Shown here in pieces: positions 8,567 to 16,953 of a DNA stretch of 43,820 bases. Within the stretch, counting starts at the first letter, position 1. Each line of letters begins with the position of its first letter. The translations under genes were made by a program, and so were the position numbers. The stretch covers positions 1 through 43,820 of the forward strand of contig JANYJJ010000136.1 of NCBI GenBank assembly GCA_025358485.1. The letters run 5' to 3'. Source of the DNA: Burkholderiales bacterium (GTDB lineage: Bacteria; Pseudomonadota; Gammaproteobacteria; Burkholderiales; Burkholderiaceae_C). Under the pieces are notes generated by a model, which was given only the letters and a program-made list of their open reading frames with translations, was not told the DNA's origin and searched no databases.

Positions 8567-9808
8567 TCAAGCCAAAACGCGCCGCAACCGGTGCACGGCT
8601 TCTTCCAACTGCGGCATGGAGTTGGCGTAAGAGAGGCGCATGAAACGGGCGGTTTCCGCTCGGCCGAAGTCGCGCCCCGGTGTGATGGCCACGTGAGCGC
8701 GCTGCAACAGGTGGTCACAAAAATCCCAACTGCCACCCGCACTGGCACCTGCACCCACACCCGCACCCGCACCCGCGGTCATGTCCGCATGCTCCGAGCA
8801 ATCGGCCCAGGCGTAAAACGCGCCGTCGGGCATCACCGGCACGTTCAATCCCATGGCATTCAAGGCGGGCACCAAAAAATCACGACGCGCTTTGAACGCG
8901 CTGCGGCGGCGCTCGTACTCGGCGATGGAGTCGGGCTCAAAGCACGCCAGCGCCGCGTGTTGAGCCAAGGTGGAAGCGCAGATGTAGAGGTTTTGCGCCA
9001 GCTTCTCGAAGGCGCTGACCATGCCTTCAGGTACCACCAACCAGCCCAAGCGCCAGCCTGTCATGTTGAAGTATTTGGAGAAGCTGTTGATGGAGATCAC
9101 GTGGTCACTGTGGGTCAGCGCACTGGCGCTGTAGCGCGCGTCGAAGCTCAAGCCCAAGTAGATTTCGTCCACCATGGTGAAGCCGCCGCGAGAGCTGACT
9201 TCTTGCACGATGCGGGCCATCTCAGACGCTTCGATAGAGGTGCCTGTCGGGTTGCTGGGCGACGCCAGCAACACACCGCGCGTGCGGTCAGACCAAGCGG
9301 CCGCCACGCCTGCCGCGCAGAGCTGAAAGCGCTCGGCCGCACCCGCAGGCAACAGCACTGGCACGCCGTCGGCCGCCGCCACAAAGTGCCGGTTGCACGG
9401 GTAGCTGGGGTCGGGCAGCAACACCTCGTCGCCGGGGTTGATCAAGGCGAGGCAAGCCAGTTGCAATGCCGCAGACGCTCCGGCAGTCACGACGATGCGC
9501 TGCGGTGCAATGTTCAAACCGAAGCGGGTGGCGTACCAAGCGCTGATGCGTTCGCGCAGTGCGGGCAGGCCGCAAGCGTCGGTGTATTGCGACCGGCCCG
9601 CGCGTATGGCGCGTTCAGCAGCTTCTTGCACCAAAGGCGGCGCGGTGAAATCGGGCTCGCCGATGTTTAAAAAAATCATGGGCTCGCCGCCCAAAGCGGG
9701 GTCACACGCCGGGCTTCGTGCCAAGGCGGCTGCGGCCTTGGCGCACTCCATCACGTAGAAGGGATCGATGTGGTCGAGGCGCTTTGCCAGACGCGGCGCT
9801 GACTTCAT
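8567..9808 (-). CDS. PLP-dependent aminotransferase, class I/II
   Basis: A 413-residue fold-type I aminotransferase that transfers an amino group between an amino acid and a 2-oxo acid in the cytoplasm. Visible are the N-terminal GEPDF substrate loop, TAGASAALQLA, SPSNPTGT, DEIYLGL (PLP-ring Asp), the Schiff-base Lys in INSFSKYFNMTGWRLGW, and near the C-terminus the substrate Arg in RFMRLSYANS. The substrate cannot be told from sequence. The start ATG shares one base with the nusB stop, and the kinase gene follows after 28 nt. A Gly/Ala-rich insertion (TAGAGAGVGAGASAGG, coded near 8736-8782 by hexamer-like repeats) interrupts the small domain just after FYAWADCSEHAD and looks like a recent expansion. 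Confidence 0.9.
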   Translation of the reverse strand: MKSAPRLAKRLDHIDPFYVMECAKAAAALARSPACDPALGGEPMIFLNIGEPDFTAPPLVQEAAERAIRAGRSQYTDACGLPALRERISAWYATRFGLNIAPQRIVVTAGASAALQLACLALINPGDEVLLPDPSYPCNRHFVAAADGVPVLLPAGAAERFQLCAAGVAAAWSDRTRGVLLASPSNPTGTSIEASEMARIVQEVSSRGGFTMVDEIYLGLSFDARYSASALTHSDHVISINSFSKYFNMTGWRLGWLVVPEGMVSAFEKLAQNLYICASTLAQHAALACFEPDSIAEYERRRSAFKARRDFLVPALNAMGLNVPVMPDGAFYAWADCSEHADMTAGAGAGVGAGASAGGSWDFCDHLLQRAHVAITPGRDFGRAETARFMRLSYANSMPQLEEAVHRLRRVLA

Positions 9809-10350
9809 CAGCCCCGACTGGCCCGCTTGGCTTCCACTTCCACCGCGCGCAGCTCGAAGGCGGCTTTGTCGAGTACGCCGTTCACGTACTTGTGGCCGTC
9901 GGTGCCGCCAAAGGTTTTGGCCAGCTCCACCGCTTCGTTGATGGCCACGCGGTAGGGAATTTGGATGCAGTGCTTCAACTCGTACACGCCAATCATCAAC
10001 ACGCCGTGTTCCACAGGCGACAGCATGGTGGTTTTGCGATCCACATGGCGCGACAGCACGGCGTCGATCTCCGCCGCCTCAGCGATGCAGCCATAGAGCA
10101 AGGCGTCAAAGTGGGCCGAGTCGCACTTGCCAAAATCTTCTTGCTCGCGCATGTGCGAGTCGATGGTGGCAACCGATGCGCCCGACACCAACCACTCGTA
10201 CAAGCCCTGCAAAGCCACCTCGCGCGAGCGGCGGCGGGTGGAGCTGCGGGGGGCTCTTTTTCCAGCAGCGTTTCCGCCTGCGTTTCCAGCTGCGTTTGCA
10301 GTCTTGTTGCCCGCCGCAGCGGCTGCAGCCGTAGGTTCCATCTCAGTCAC
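9808..10350 (-). CDS. nusB: transcription antitermination factor NusB
   Basis: RNA-binding factor that acts with NusE in rRNA antitermination. After an Ala/Asn/Gly-rich N-terminal stretch (about residues 1-35), the all-helical core starts at [19 protein letters not shown]. It ends with the conserved [33 protein letters not shown] block. At 180 residues it is longer than typical NusB because of the low-complexity head. The gene starts at GTG 10350, overlapping the ribH stop by 4 nt; ATG 10341 would be nearly the same protein. Coupling of ribH and nusB is a standard arrangement. Confidence 0.95.
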   Translation of the reverse strand: MTEMEPTAAAAAAGNKTANAAGNAGGNAAGKRAPRSSTRRRSREVALQGLYEWLVSGASVATIDSHMREQEDFGKCDSAHFDALLYGCIAEAAEIDAVLSRHVDRKTTMLSPVEHGVLMIGVYELKHCIQIPYRVAINEAVELAKTFGGTDGHKYVNGVLDKAAFELRAVEVEAKRASRG

Positions 10351-10811
10351 GTCAGGTCTTCCATCAGGTTGGCCATTTCTATGGCCACTCGGGCCGCATC
10401 ACGGCCTTTTTCTTCTGCTCGGGCCCAGGCTTGGGCTTCGTTTTCGACCGTCAATATCGCATTCGCAATGGGAATTTGATGGTCCAGCGACACGCGCGTC
10501 ACACCACCGCCGCTTTCATTGGCCACCAGTTCGAAGTGATAGGTCTCACCACGAATGATGCAGCCCAGCGCCACCAGCGCGTCAAAGTCTTCAGAGTCGG
10601 CCATCGCCATCAAGGCCACCGGCACTTCCAAAGCGCCGGGCACTTTCACGTGGCGTATGTGCTTGCGTGACACGCCCAGCGCCGCCAGCTCGGCCAAGCA
10701 AGCCTCGGCGAGCTTGTCGGTGATGGCCACATTGAAGCGCGCCTGCACGATGCCCACGCGAAGGTCTTGGCCGTTCAAGGAAGTGGTCGAGCCTTTGTCT
10801 GCAACTTGCAT
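10347..10811 (-). CDS. ribH: 6,7-dimethyl-8-ribityllumazine synthase
   Basis: Penultimate riboflavin step: condensation of 5-amino-6-ribitylamino-uracil with 3,4-dihydroxy-2-butanone 4-phosphate. The 154-residue protein has [11 protein letters not shown] (substrate-binding aromatic F), [27 protein letters not shown] and the expected phosphate-binding [21 protein letters not shown] region. Full length. It lies between ribB and nusB, separated from ribB by 71 bp that contain a short direct repeat, and overlaps nusB. It probably forms the usual 60-mer or decamer shell, which is family knowledge. Confidence 0.97.
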   Translation of the reverse strand: MQVADKGSTTSLNGQDLRVGIVQARFNVAITDKLAEACLAELAALGVSRKHIRHVKVPGALEVPVALMAMADSEDFDALVALGCIIRGETYHFELVANESGGGVTRVSLDHQIPIANAILTVENEAQAWARAEEKGRDAARVAIEMANLMEDLT

Positions 10812-10854
10812 GTCAATGATTCTTTTCTGTGCGCGCGTTCAATATGGTTTCAAT

Positions 10855-10886
10855 GTGGGTTCAGCGTGGGTTCAGCGTGGGTTCAA
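10855..10886. repeat. short direct repeats between ribB and ribH
   Basis: The segment GTGGGTTCA(GC) occurs three times in tandem with an 11-bp period (from 10855) just downstream of the ribB stop. It is a small slippage-type array in the intergenic spacer, with no evident function. Confidence 0.6.
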
Positions 10887-11989
10887 GTTTGCGACGCGAT
10901 GAAGCTCGTCACTTCCAGGCCGTAGCCGGTCATGCTGGGCATGCGGCGCGGGCTGCCGAGCAGCTTCATTTTGGTGACACCCAGCTCGCGCAAAATTTGT
11001 GCGCCGATGCCGTAGGTGCGCAAATCCATTTGGCTGCGTTGGCGCTTGCCTTGTGCTTCGCGCTGGTCTAGAGGTGCCAAATGGCCCAGCATCGACGCCG
11101 TGTCTTCACCACAGTTCAGCAGCACCGCCGCGCCGCGCTCACTGGCTTGCAGTGCCGCCAAGGCTTTGGGCAAGGGCCAAGAATGGCCGCTTTGGCCTGC
11201 GTCTAACAAGTCCATCACCGACAGCGGTTCGTGCACGCGCACCAGCACTTCGTCGCCGGGCGACCACTGTCCTTTGGTCAGCGCCAAGTGCAGACCGCCT
11301 GTGCGGGCGCGGAAGGCGTGACATTCAAAGTCGCCTTGCGCGGTGGTCAAAGTGCGGCGGCTCACGCGTTCAATCAAGGTTTCATTGCGGCTGCGGTACT
11401 CGATCAAATCAGCAATCGTGCCGATTTTCAAGCCGTGTTCGCGCGCAAAAACTTCCAGGTCAGGCAAGCGCGCCATGCTGCCGTCATCGTTCATGATTTC
11501 GCAAATCACCGATGCGGGAGACAAGCCCGCCATCACCGACAAATCGCAACCGGCTTCGGTGTGACCCGCGCGCATCAACACGCCGCCGTCTTGCGCTTGC
11601 AAAGGAAAAATGTGACCGGGCTGCACCAAGTCGCTGGCCACTGCGTCCCGCGCCACGGCCGCTTGAACGGTGCGCGAGCGGTCGGCCGCTGAGATGCCTG
11701 TGCTCACGCCTTCGGCCGCTTCAATCGAAATGGTGAACGCCGTGCCGTGTTGACCGCCATTGCGCATGGCCATGGGCGGCAGCTTCAGGTGCTCGCAGCG
11801 CTCGCGGGTCAAGGTCAAGCAAATCAGGCCGCGACCAAACTTGGCCATGAAGTTGATGGCCTCGGGCGACACGTGGTCGGCCGCCAACACCAAGTCGCCT
11901 TCGTTTTCGCGGTCTTCCTCGTCCACGAGGATGACCATGCGGCCGGCAGCGAGCTCTGCAATCAGCTCAGGAACAGGAGAAATGGCCAT
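10883..11989 (-). CDS. ribB: 3,4-dihydroxy-2-butanone 4-phosphate synthase with degenerate GTP cyclohydrolase II domain
   Basis: RibB activity turns ribulose 5-phosphate into the four-carbon riboflavin precursor. Residues 1-205 carry the full DHBP synthase domain with [39 protein letters not shown] and [12 protein letters not shown]. The C-terminal 160 residues align in outline with GTP cyclohydrolase II, but the zinc-binding Cys triad (HSECLTGD...RCDCG in active enzymes) is replaced by [16 protein letters not shown], and the catalytic YLRQEGRGIGL segment is missing. I therefore expect a RibB enzyme with an inactive RibA-like tail (often annotated ribBA or RibBX), and a separate ribA elsewhere. 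The gene follows ribE by 24 nt. Confidence 0.93.
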   Translation of the reverse strand: MAISPVPELIAELAAGRMVILVDEEDRENEGDLVLAADHVSPEAINFMAKFGRGLICLTLTRERCEHLKLPPMAMRNGGQHGTAFTISIEAAEGVSTGISAADRSRTVQAAVARDAVASDLVQPGHIFPLQAQDGGVLMRAGHTEAGCDLSVMAGLSPASVICEIMNDDGSMARLPDLEVFAREHGLKIGTIADLIEYRSRNETLIERVSRRTLTTAQGDFECHAFRARTGGLHLALTKGQWSPGDEVLVRVHEPLSVMDLLDAGQSGHSWPLPKALAALQASERGAAVLLNCGEDTASMLGHLAPLDQREAQGKRQRSQMDLRTYGIGAQILRELGVTKMKLLGSPRRMPSMTGYGLEVTSFIASQT

Positions 11990-12013
11990 GGTGAATTGTA
12001 GGTGGCTGAGTTT

Positions 12014-12655
12014 TTACGACGCTGGTGACGCAGAGGCCTTTTCAACCGACAACATGCGTTCTACGTAGCGCGCAATCATGTCGACTTCCAGGTTCACCGC
12101 GCTGCCTTGTTGCAGCGCGTGAAGGGCCGTGTTGGCGATCGTGTGCGGAATCAAATTCATGCTGAATTCACAGCCGTCGGCATGGTCAACAACGCGGTTC
12201 ACCGTCAGGCTCACACCGTTCACCGTGATCGAGCCTTTGTAGGCCAAAAACTTGCTCAGCGCGATGGGCGTTTTGATGCGCAATTCCCAAGACTCGCCCA
12301 CAGCCGCAAAGAAGGCAACGCGCCCCACGCCGTCCACATGCCCGCTGACGATGTGCCCGCCCAGGCGGTCGTGGGCACGCAAAGCTTTTTCTAAATTGAC
12401 CGGGCTGCCCGATGTCAAGCCCGCAGTTTTGTCCAAGCTTTCAGCCGAAATGTCGATGCTGAAACTGGGCGCGGCGATATCAAATGAAGTGACCGTCATG
12501 CACGCGCCGTTGATCGCAATGCTGTCGCCCAATTGCACATCATCCAAATAGCCTGAAGGCGTTTGAATGGCGAGCCGTTGACCGTGCGAGCTGTCTGCAC
12601 CCAGCGCGCGCGAATTCGTGATGCGGCCGACGCCGGTGATGATGCCTGTGAACAT
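12014..12655 (-). CDS. ribE: riboflavin synthase alpha chain
   Basis: Final riboflavin step: dismutation of two 6,7-dimethyl-8-ribityllumazine molecules. The 213-residue protein starts with the invariant [10 protein letters not shown] and contains two tandem lumazine-binding repeats. Each has a [12 protein letters not shown] / [13 protein letters not shown] type motif and a [11 protein letters not shown] region. Full length. The upstream Shine-Dalgarno sequence is weak. It is the next intact gene after ribD, but a decayed hydrolase lies in the 0.5 kb between them. Confidence 0.96.
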   Translation of the reverse strand: MFTGIITGVGRITNSRALGADSSHGQRLAIQTPSGYLDDVQLGDSIAINGACMTVTSFDIAAPSFSIDISAESLDKTAGLTSGSPVNLEKALRAHDRLGGHIVSGHVDGVGRVAFFAAVGESWELRIKTPIALSKFLAYKGSITVNGVSLTVNRVVDHADGCEFSMNLIPHTIANTALHALQQGSAVNLEVDMIARYVERMLSVEKASASPAS

Positions 12656-12723
12656 CGAATGATTGTCTCAGGCCATGCTCAACGCGAAGTCGCTTGCGCG
12701 TCATGGGCGCGGTGCGAGATTGG

Positions 12724-13116
12724 TTATCGCTGCTCCGACGACGCCAAGTGAAGGATAAAAAACGCCGTGATCTTTTTATCCACCTCGCTCATGAAGCTGC
12801 GGTCAAAACCGGGCGGGTCGTTCAGGAGGTCACCGAGCAGGCCGGTCAGACCGGGTGGCGGTGGAGACAGATGAGCGATGAGGCCAACGCAGGTTTGAAA
12901 AGCTTGCGCCAAATGCGCTTCGCAGTGCCGCCTGAAACTCATCGGTGACCACTGGCCGCCTGCCAAGCTCAGCGCAGTGTGGCCCCCAGCCGACATGCCG
13001 TGCATGCCGACTTTTTCTAGCTTCAATGCAAGCGCGAAGGGCGAGTCAAGGCCGATGGCGTCTCTGGTGCGAGAGACCGCGGCTGGGCGCTGAGCCCAGC
13101 TTTACGGGCCGGGGCA
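12724..13116 (-). pseudogene. truncated dienelactone-hydrolase-like fragment between ribD and ribE
   Basis: The open frame from about 13116 down to 12724 reads SWAQRPAAVSRTRDAIGLD..., then the nucleophile elbow GMHGMSAGGHTALSLAGG (G-M-S-A-G) and RRHCEAHLAQAFQTCVGL. It jumps directly to a C-terminal piece NDPPGFDRSFMSEVDKKITAFF. The segment that should hold the catalytic Asp and His between these is missing, as is the N-terminal third; a TAA precedes SWAQ. I read it as a gene with an internal deletion and a lost start. It is on the same strand as the rib genes and resembles the remnant at 3252-4019. Confidence 0.75.
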
Positions 13117-13150
13117 GCGGTTGTCCAGGTGGCTCAGCGGCAAGGCTTGC

Positions 13151-14365
13151 TCAAGCGCCCTGCGGTTTGGAGTCTGGCAGCAGCAAGCTTGCTGTTGTGC
13201 CTTGCAGCAAGCTTGCTGCTTCACCTTGCAGCAAGCTTGCTGCGGGCCGCAGCAGCAAGCGCAGGTCATCACCGATTTGAGTGACGCTGTGCCAGCGCAG
13301 GCGCCGTGCGTCGCTCAGCGATTCCAGCGGGCCGAGTGCAGCCAGTTCGCGGCCGCTGCCCATCAGCATGGGGGCCATGTAGATCAAAAACTCATCAACC
13401 AAAGCTTCGCGCACGAAAGAACCGTTGAGCTTGTGACCGGCCTCAACATGCAGCTCGTTGATGCCGCGTTGTGCCAAGTCGGCCAGCATGGCGTGCAGGT
13501 CAACCTTGCCGCTGCTCGACGGCACCATGGTGATGTCGGCACCGCGCGCTTGCAACGCTGTGCGGCGCTGTGGGTCGTCATGGGCGGCATAGATCAAGGC
13601 GTGTCCGGGGGCGTCGAGGATGCGTGAAGTTGGCGGTGTTTCAAGGCGCGAGTCGACCACCACGCGCAGCGGCTGGTGTGCTGTGGGCACCCAACGCACG
13701 TCCAGGCGTGGGTTGTCTTCCAGCACCGTGCCCACGCCGGTCAGGCAAGCGCCTGCGCGCTTGCGCCATGCGTGGCCGTCGGCCCGCGCGGCTTCGCCGG
13801 TGATCCACTGGCTGACGCCGTTGTTCAAGGCGGTGCGGCCGTCGAGCGAGATCGCCACTTTCATGCGCACCCACGGCCGCTGGCGCTGCATGCGCGAGAA
13901 GAAGCCGATGTTGAGTTCGTGCGCTTGCGTGGCGAGTGGCCCGGCTTCTAGCAGGCTGACTGCAATGCCAGCCGCTTGCAAACGCTGCGCACCTTGGCCT
14001 GCGGTGAGCGGGTTGGGGTCTTGCAAAGCGCAGATCACGTCGCCGACTTGCGCCGCAACCAACGCATCGCAACAAGGGGGTGTGCGGCCAAAGTGAGCGC
14101 AGGGTTCCAAGGTCACGTGCACCACCGCGCCCACCACGCTTTCGCCGCGTGCTTGCGCATCGCGCAGCGCCATCACCTCGGCATGTGCGCTGCCGGCTTG
14201 CTGTGTGTGACCTTGGCCGATGACGCGGCCCTCAGCGGTGGTGATGACGCAGCCCACCCGCGGGTTGGGCTCACTCAGGCCTATGGCTTGCTGCGCCAGG
14301 TCGAGCGCAAGCTGCATGGCGGCGTGGGAATCGATGCAGTTCAGCGCGTGCGGGTCAGGTGTCAT
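13151..14365 (-). CDS. ribD: bifunctional diaminohydroxyphosphoribosylaminopyrimidine deaminase / 5-amino-6-(5-phosphoribosylamino)uracil reductase
   Basis: Second and third riboflavin steps. The N-terminal deaminase domain has the zinc site HAEVMAL and PCAHFGRTPPCCDALV, after PNPRVGCVI. The C-terminal NADPH reductase domain has RPWVRMKVAISLDGRTAL, SQWITG, GVGTVLEDNPRLDVR and LHVEAGHKLNGSF, ending in a short-strand core near residue 370. The last about 25 residues (AASLLQGEAASLLQGTTASLLLPD...) are an eight-residue repeat coded by palindromic DNA and are foreign to the family. The gene begins 9 nt after pilV. The protein is otherwise intact at 404 residues. Confidence 0.95.
   Translation of the reverse strand: MTPDPHALNCIDSHAAMQLALDLAQQAIGLSEPNPRVGCVITTAEGRVIGQGHTQQAGSAHAEVMALRDAQARGESVVGAVVHVTLEPCAHFGRTPPCCDALVAAQVGDVICALQDPNPLTAGQGAQRLQAAGIAVSLLEAGPLATQAHELNIGFFSRMQRQRPWVRMKVAISLDGRTALNNGVSQWITGEAARADGHAWRKRAGACLTGVGTVLEDNPRLDVRWVPTAHQPLRVVVDSRLETPPTSRILDAPGHALIYAAHDDPQRRTALQARGADITMVPSSSGKVDLHAMLADLAQRGINELHVEAGHKLNGSFVREALVDEFLIYMAPMLMGSGRELAALGPLESLSDARRLRWHSVTQIGDDLRLLLRPAASLLQGEAASLLQGTTASLLLPDSKPQGA
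13180..13251. repeat. 24-bp tandem repeat with 16-bp palindrome, inside ribD 3' end
   Basis: Three copies with exact 24-bp spacing (13180, 13204, 13228). Each begins with GCAGCAAGCTTGCTGC, a perfect 16-bp palindrome in copies two and three and with one change in copy one. The last 8 bp of each unit vary. A partial GCAGCAAGC follows at 13253. The array is read in frame as an ASLLQGxx repeat in RibD. Confidence 0.95.
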
Positions 14366-14374
14366 CCAAGGGGC

Positions 14375-15604
14375 CTACTGGGCATGGGCATGGGCATGTG
14401 CGGTGGTCGCGAGGTTGGTGAAATTTTGCACCCCTTCGCTGTTGGTGCTGACAGCCGACGCAGAAGGGCAAAGCTGATCGCCTCGAATCACCAAAAAGTT
14501 TTGCTCGGACAAAGACGTGCTGACATCGACATAAGCTGCGGGCGTTTGCGCGGTGTAGCGGCAAACTTTGAAGTCGCTTGCGGTGCTGCCAAGCGCCCAG
14601 CCGCGTGGTTTCACGCTGAGGCTGCCTGACCATTGCGCGGGGTTTCCTTTGCCCACCACAACGCAGTGATAGGCGATGAAGCGCTCGCCGAGCTCAACCC
14701 AACTAGAAACCGCCCAACTGGTGGGTGTGGCGGTGAGCGGCACGGCGACGCGGCGCTGCTTGCCGTCTTCAAAGTAGCTGACGGTTTTCATGGCTTCGGC
14801 ACCGCAGTGCGCAGGGCGTGGATAAGGCCCCGCACTCAGGCTGAGCGCCATCGACAAGGCCAAAGGGGCGTCAACAGGTTTCGCGGCATCGGGTGGTGCG
14901 GTCAACGAAAACCGCACTTGGCCGCTGAGCAAAACCGCCGCGATGGTGGTGCATGAAGTCAAGTCGCCCACGACGATGTGGCGCGTGTGGCGCGTGTGGA
15001 GTTGCATGCCACCGCAGGTGGATGTGATGCGCCCGCTGCGGTTGTCAAACACATAGACGTCGGTTTGTGTGCTGTCGAGTTTGAGCACGCTGCGGCCGTC
15101 GCCCAGGTCGTGCGCCAGGGCTGGGATGTCGTCGGAGCGGCCGTTCAATGGCAGTGTGTGGGCGCTTCGATGGGCCACGGCCAAGGCGCCGGTCAGGGCG
15201 GCAGCTTGTGCCGCGACCAACGAGCTAAGTTCGACTTGTTGGGCTGCGCCGCTGCGGTCAGTCCAAGTCACGGTGACTTGCACGGTCTTAGACGCCGCGG
15301 CACTGGCAGTGACCACTCGCGCCACTTGGAATGTTGCGTTGGCCGTGTTGCTGGCATCGGCCGCGACCGTGCGGTTGGCACTCTGAATGTCGGCATCTTT
15401 GGCAGACCGCATTTGCTCAATGTTGTTTTGCGCCAGCTTCAGCGCCTCGGTGCGCTGGCGTGCCACGTCGGAATTCAAGCGGCTGTTGGATTGAAACTTC
15501 AGCAAACCCACCACGCCCACCGCCACCACCAACAAGGCAATCAGTGCCTCGACCAAGCTCACGCCGCGTGATTTTTTTTGATGCGTTCTTTTCGAGTTCA
15601 GCAT
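14375..15604 (-). CDS. pilV: type IV pilus minor prepilin PilV-like with long C-terminal domain
   Basis: Minor pilin with a class III signal: a basic leader (MLNSKRTHQKKSRG), cleavage after Gly, then VSLVEALIALLVVAVGVVGLLKFQ, with Glu at +5. PilV-type features are the LVEAL start and RQRTEALKLAQNNIEQMRS. At 409 residues it is much longer than the classical PilV (roughly 130-200); the extra 250 residues form a Cys-containing beta-rich region and end in a His/Ala stretch. The start ATG 15604 follows the pilX stop by 2 nt; TTG 15610 is rejected. It is the last pilin gene of the operon, with ribD 9 nt downstream. Confidence 0.85.
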   Translation of the reverse strand: MLNSKRTHQKKSRGVSLVEALIALLVVAVGVVGLLKFQSNSRLNSDVARQRTEALKLAQNNIEQMRSAKDADIQSANRTVAADASNTANATFQVARVVTASAAASKTVQVTVTWTDRSGAAQQVELSSLVAAQAAALTGALAVAHRSAHTLPLNGRSDDIPALAHDLGDGRSVLKLDSTQTDVYVFDNRSGRITSTCGGMQLHTRHTRHIVVGDLTSCTTIAAVLLSGQVRFSLTAPPDAAKPVDAPLALSMALSLSAGPYPRPAHCGAEAMKTVSYFEDGKQRRVAVPLTATPTSWAVSSWVELGERFIAYHCVVVGKGNPAQWSGSLSVKPRGWALGSTASDFKVCRYTAQTPAAYVDVSTSLSEQNFLVIRGDQLCPSASAVSTNSEGVQNFTNLATTAHAHAHAQ

Positions 15605-15606
15605 GA

Positions 15607-16953
15607 TCAAAAGTCCTTCCAGCTGCCTGCCACGCGCGCAAAGCTGCCGCTGTTGGTTTTCAAAAGTTGCAGCGTGGCCGCGTCAAACACCAAGTCGGGT
15701 GCGCCGTTGCCGCCATACTCAGATGCCGAAGTGACGGCTCCTGTCACGCGACCCGCGCCCGTGCCGTTGTCGTTCCATTCGACACGTGCCGCGTGCAGCA
15801 AGCCGTGAATTTGCACGCCGCCGTTCAGCGTTGCCGAGCCGTTGACGATCAGCAAAACTGGCTGTGCCGCGCTGCCCAAAACCAAAGGCCCGATCAAGCT
15901 CAAGTCGCCTTCCACCCAAAGCAATGCGGGGCCGTCGGCGCTGGTGCTGGTGCTGGTGCTGGTGCTGGTGCTGGTGCTGGTGCTGGTGCCGGTGATCGTG
16001 CCGGTGATCGCGTCAATCAATGCGGCGTTGCAAGTGGCGCTTGTGTCAGAACCGCAGACGACCTTTCGCACCATGCTCTGCGACGACCATATTGCTGCAT
16101 CCATGCCCATCAGTTGACTGAAAAATCGTGCGCTGCTCAAGCCGCGCAGCGCGGCGTCGTGGTCGATGAGGGCCAATGACGCCACGCCGCCCGCCGCCAC
16201 GCCAATGCGCGCGCTCGGTGCCGTCACTGCGCCGCCTGCTTGCACTGCTGAGCGCGTGAAAGTGTGTAGCCCCAGCGTGGCGTTGCTGTTCACGTTGCCC
16301 AGCACCGTGACGGCCGCAGACGGCGGGCTTGCCAAGCCGCTGACCAAGGCGACGAGCTGTTGAACCTGCGCGGTGGTTTCCGCTTGGGTGTTGCTCCCAG
16401 GCTTGCACACGCCCGCATGGCTGGTGCAGCCTTGGGCCACCACACGCAGTTGGCCAGGCAGGGCAGTGGGCATCAGCGTGACCACGAAAGCTGGCGAGGC
16501 GTTGAATGCGTCGGCCGTGGCGGTCACCAACGGATGACCAGCTGCTGGACAACTGCAATCCCAACCGCTGGTTTGGGCCGCATTGCGCACGCACACCGCT
16601 TGAAGTGGCATGACCACAGCGGCTTGATTCCAGGTGCGCGGCAAGCGCAGTCCGGTGCTGGCATCAAACTCCACGTGCGATGCACGAAAGCTTTGCGCAG
16701 ATGCTGCGTTGCTGGCTTGGCAATTTGCGCCCAACTTTTGCGGGTTGTTGAGTTGTGAGGTGGCCCATTCCAAACCCGCTTCGGCCGCTTCAAAAGCCTG
16801 TGCCGCTTGCACTTGATTGGCAGCCAAACGCTGCTCCACCGCCATGTTGCGGTTCAAATAGTAGGCGGCCAATGTCATGGCAAACATCAACACCAAAGAG
16901 ACCACCAAGGTGGCGGCTCCGCGTTGTGTTTTGTGTTGGGTGAGGTGGTTCAT
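15607..16953 (-). CDS. pilX: type IV pilus assembly protein PilX-like
   Basis: A 448-residue minor pilin-like protein starting MNHLTQHKTQRGAATLVVSLVLMFAMTLAAYYLNRNMAVEQR. This has the PilX N-terminal hydrophobic helix with the RGAA junction, followed by AANQVQAAQAFEAAEAGLEWA. The C-terminal half includes paired Cys, a GNVNSNATLGLHTF repeat-type beta region and a Thr-Ser run coded by a hexanucleotide repeat. It starts at ATG 16953, overlapping the pilW stop by 4 nt (ATGA). PilX modulates pilus assembly and retraction in relatives; here only the family can be stated. Confidence 0.85.
   Translation of the reverse strand: MNHLTQHKTQRGAATLVVSLVLMFAMTLAAYYLNRNMAVEQRLAANQVQAAQAFEAAEAGLEWATSQLNNPQKLGANCQASNAASAQSFRASHVEFDASTGLRLPRTWNQAAVVMPLQAVCVRNAAQTSGWDCSCPAAGHPLVTATADAFNASPAFVVTLMPTALPGQLRVVAQGCTSHAGVCKPGSNTQAETTAQVQQLVALVSGLASPPSAAVTVLGNVNSNATLGLHTFTRSAVQAGGAVTAPSARIGVAAGGVASLALIDHDAALRGLSSARFFSQLMGMDAAIWSSQSMVRKVVCGSDTSATCNAALIDAITGTITGTSTSTSTSTSTSTSTSADGPALLWVEGDLSLIGPLVLGSAAQPVLLIVNGSATLNGGVQIHGLLHAARVEWNDNGTGAGRVTGAVTSASEYGGNGAPDLVFDAATLQLLKTNSGSFARVAGSWKDF
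15940..15987 (-). repeat. (GCTGGT)8 hexanucleotide microsatellite in pilX
   Basis: Eight perfect copies of GCTGGT, coding on the minus strand for a Thr-Ser dipeptide run. It is followed by a duplicated 12-bp GTGATC-containing unit (ITGTITGT). In-frame length variation is expected. Confidence 0.95.

Noticed and set aside
12656-13150. Possible FMN riboswitch in the riboflavin cluster
   Set aside because: No conserved FMN-element segments (such as a GGCGGTA-type core) are seen upstream of ribD, ribE or ribB; the gap is a hydrolase remnant plus spacer.
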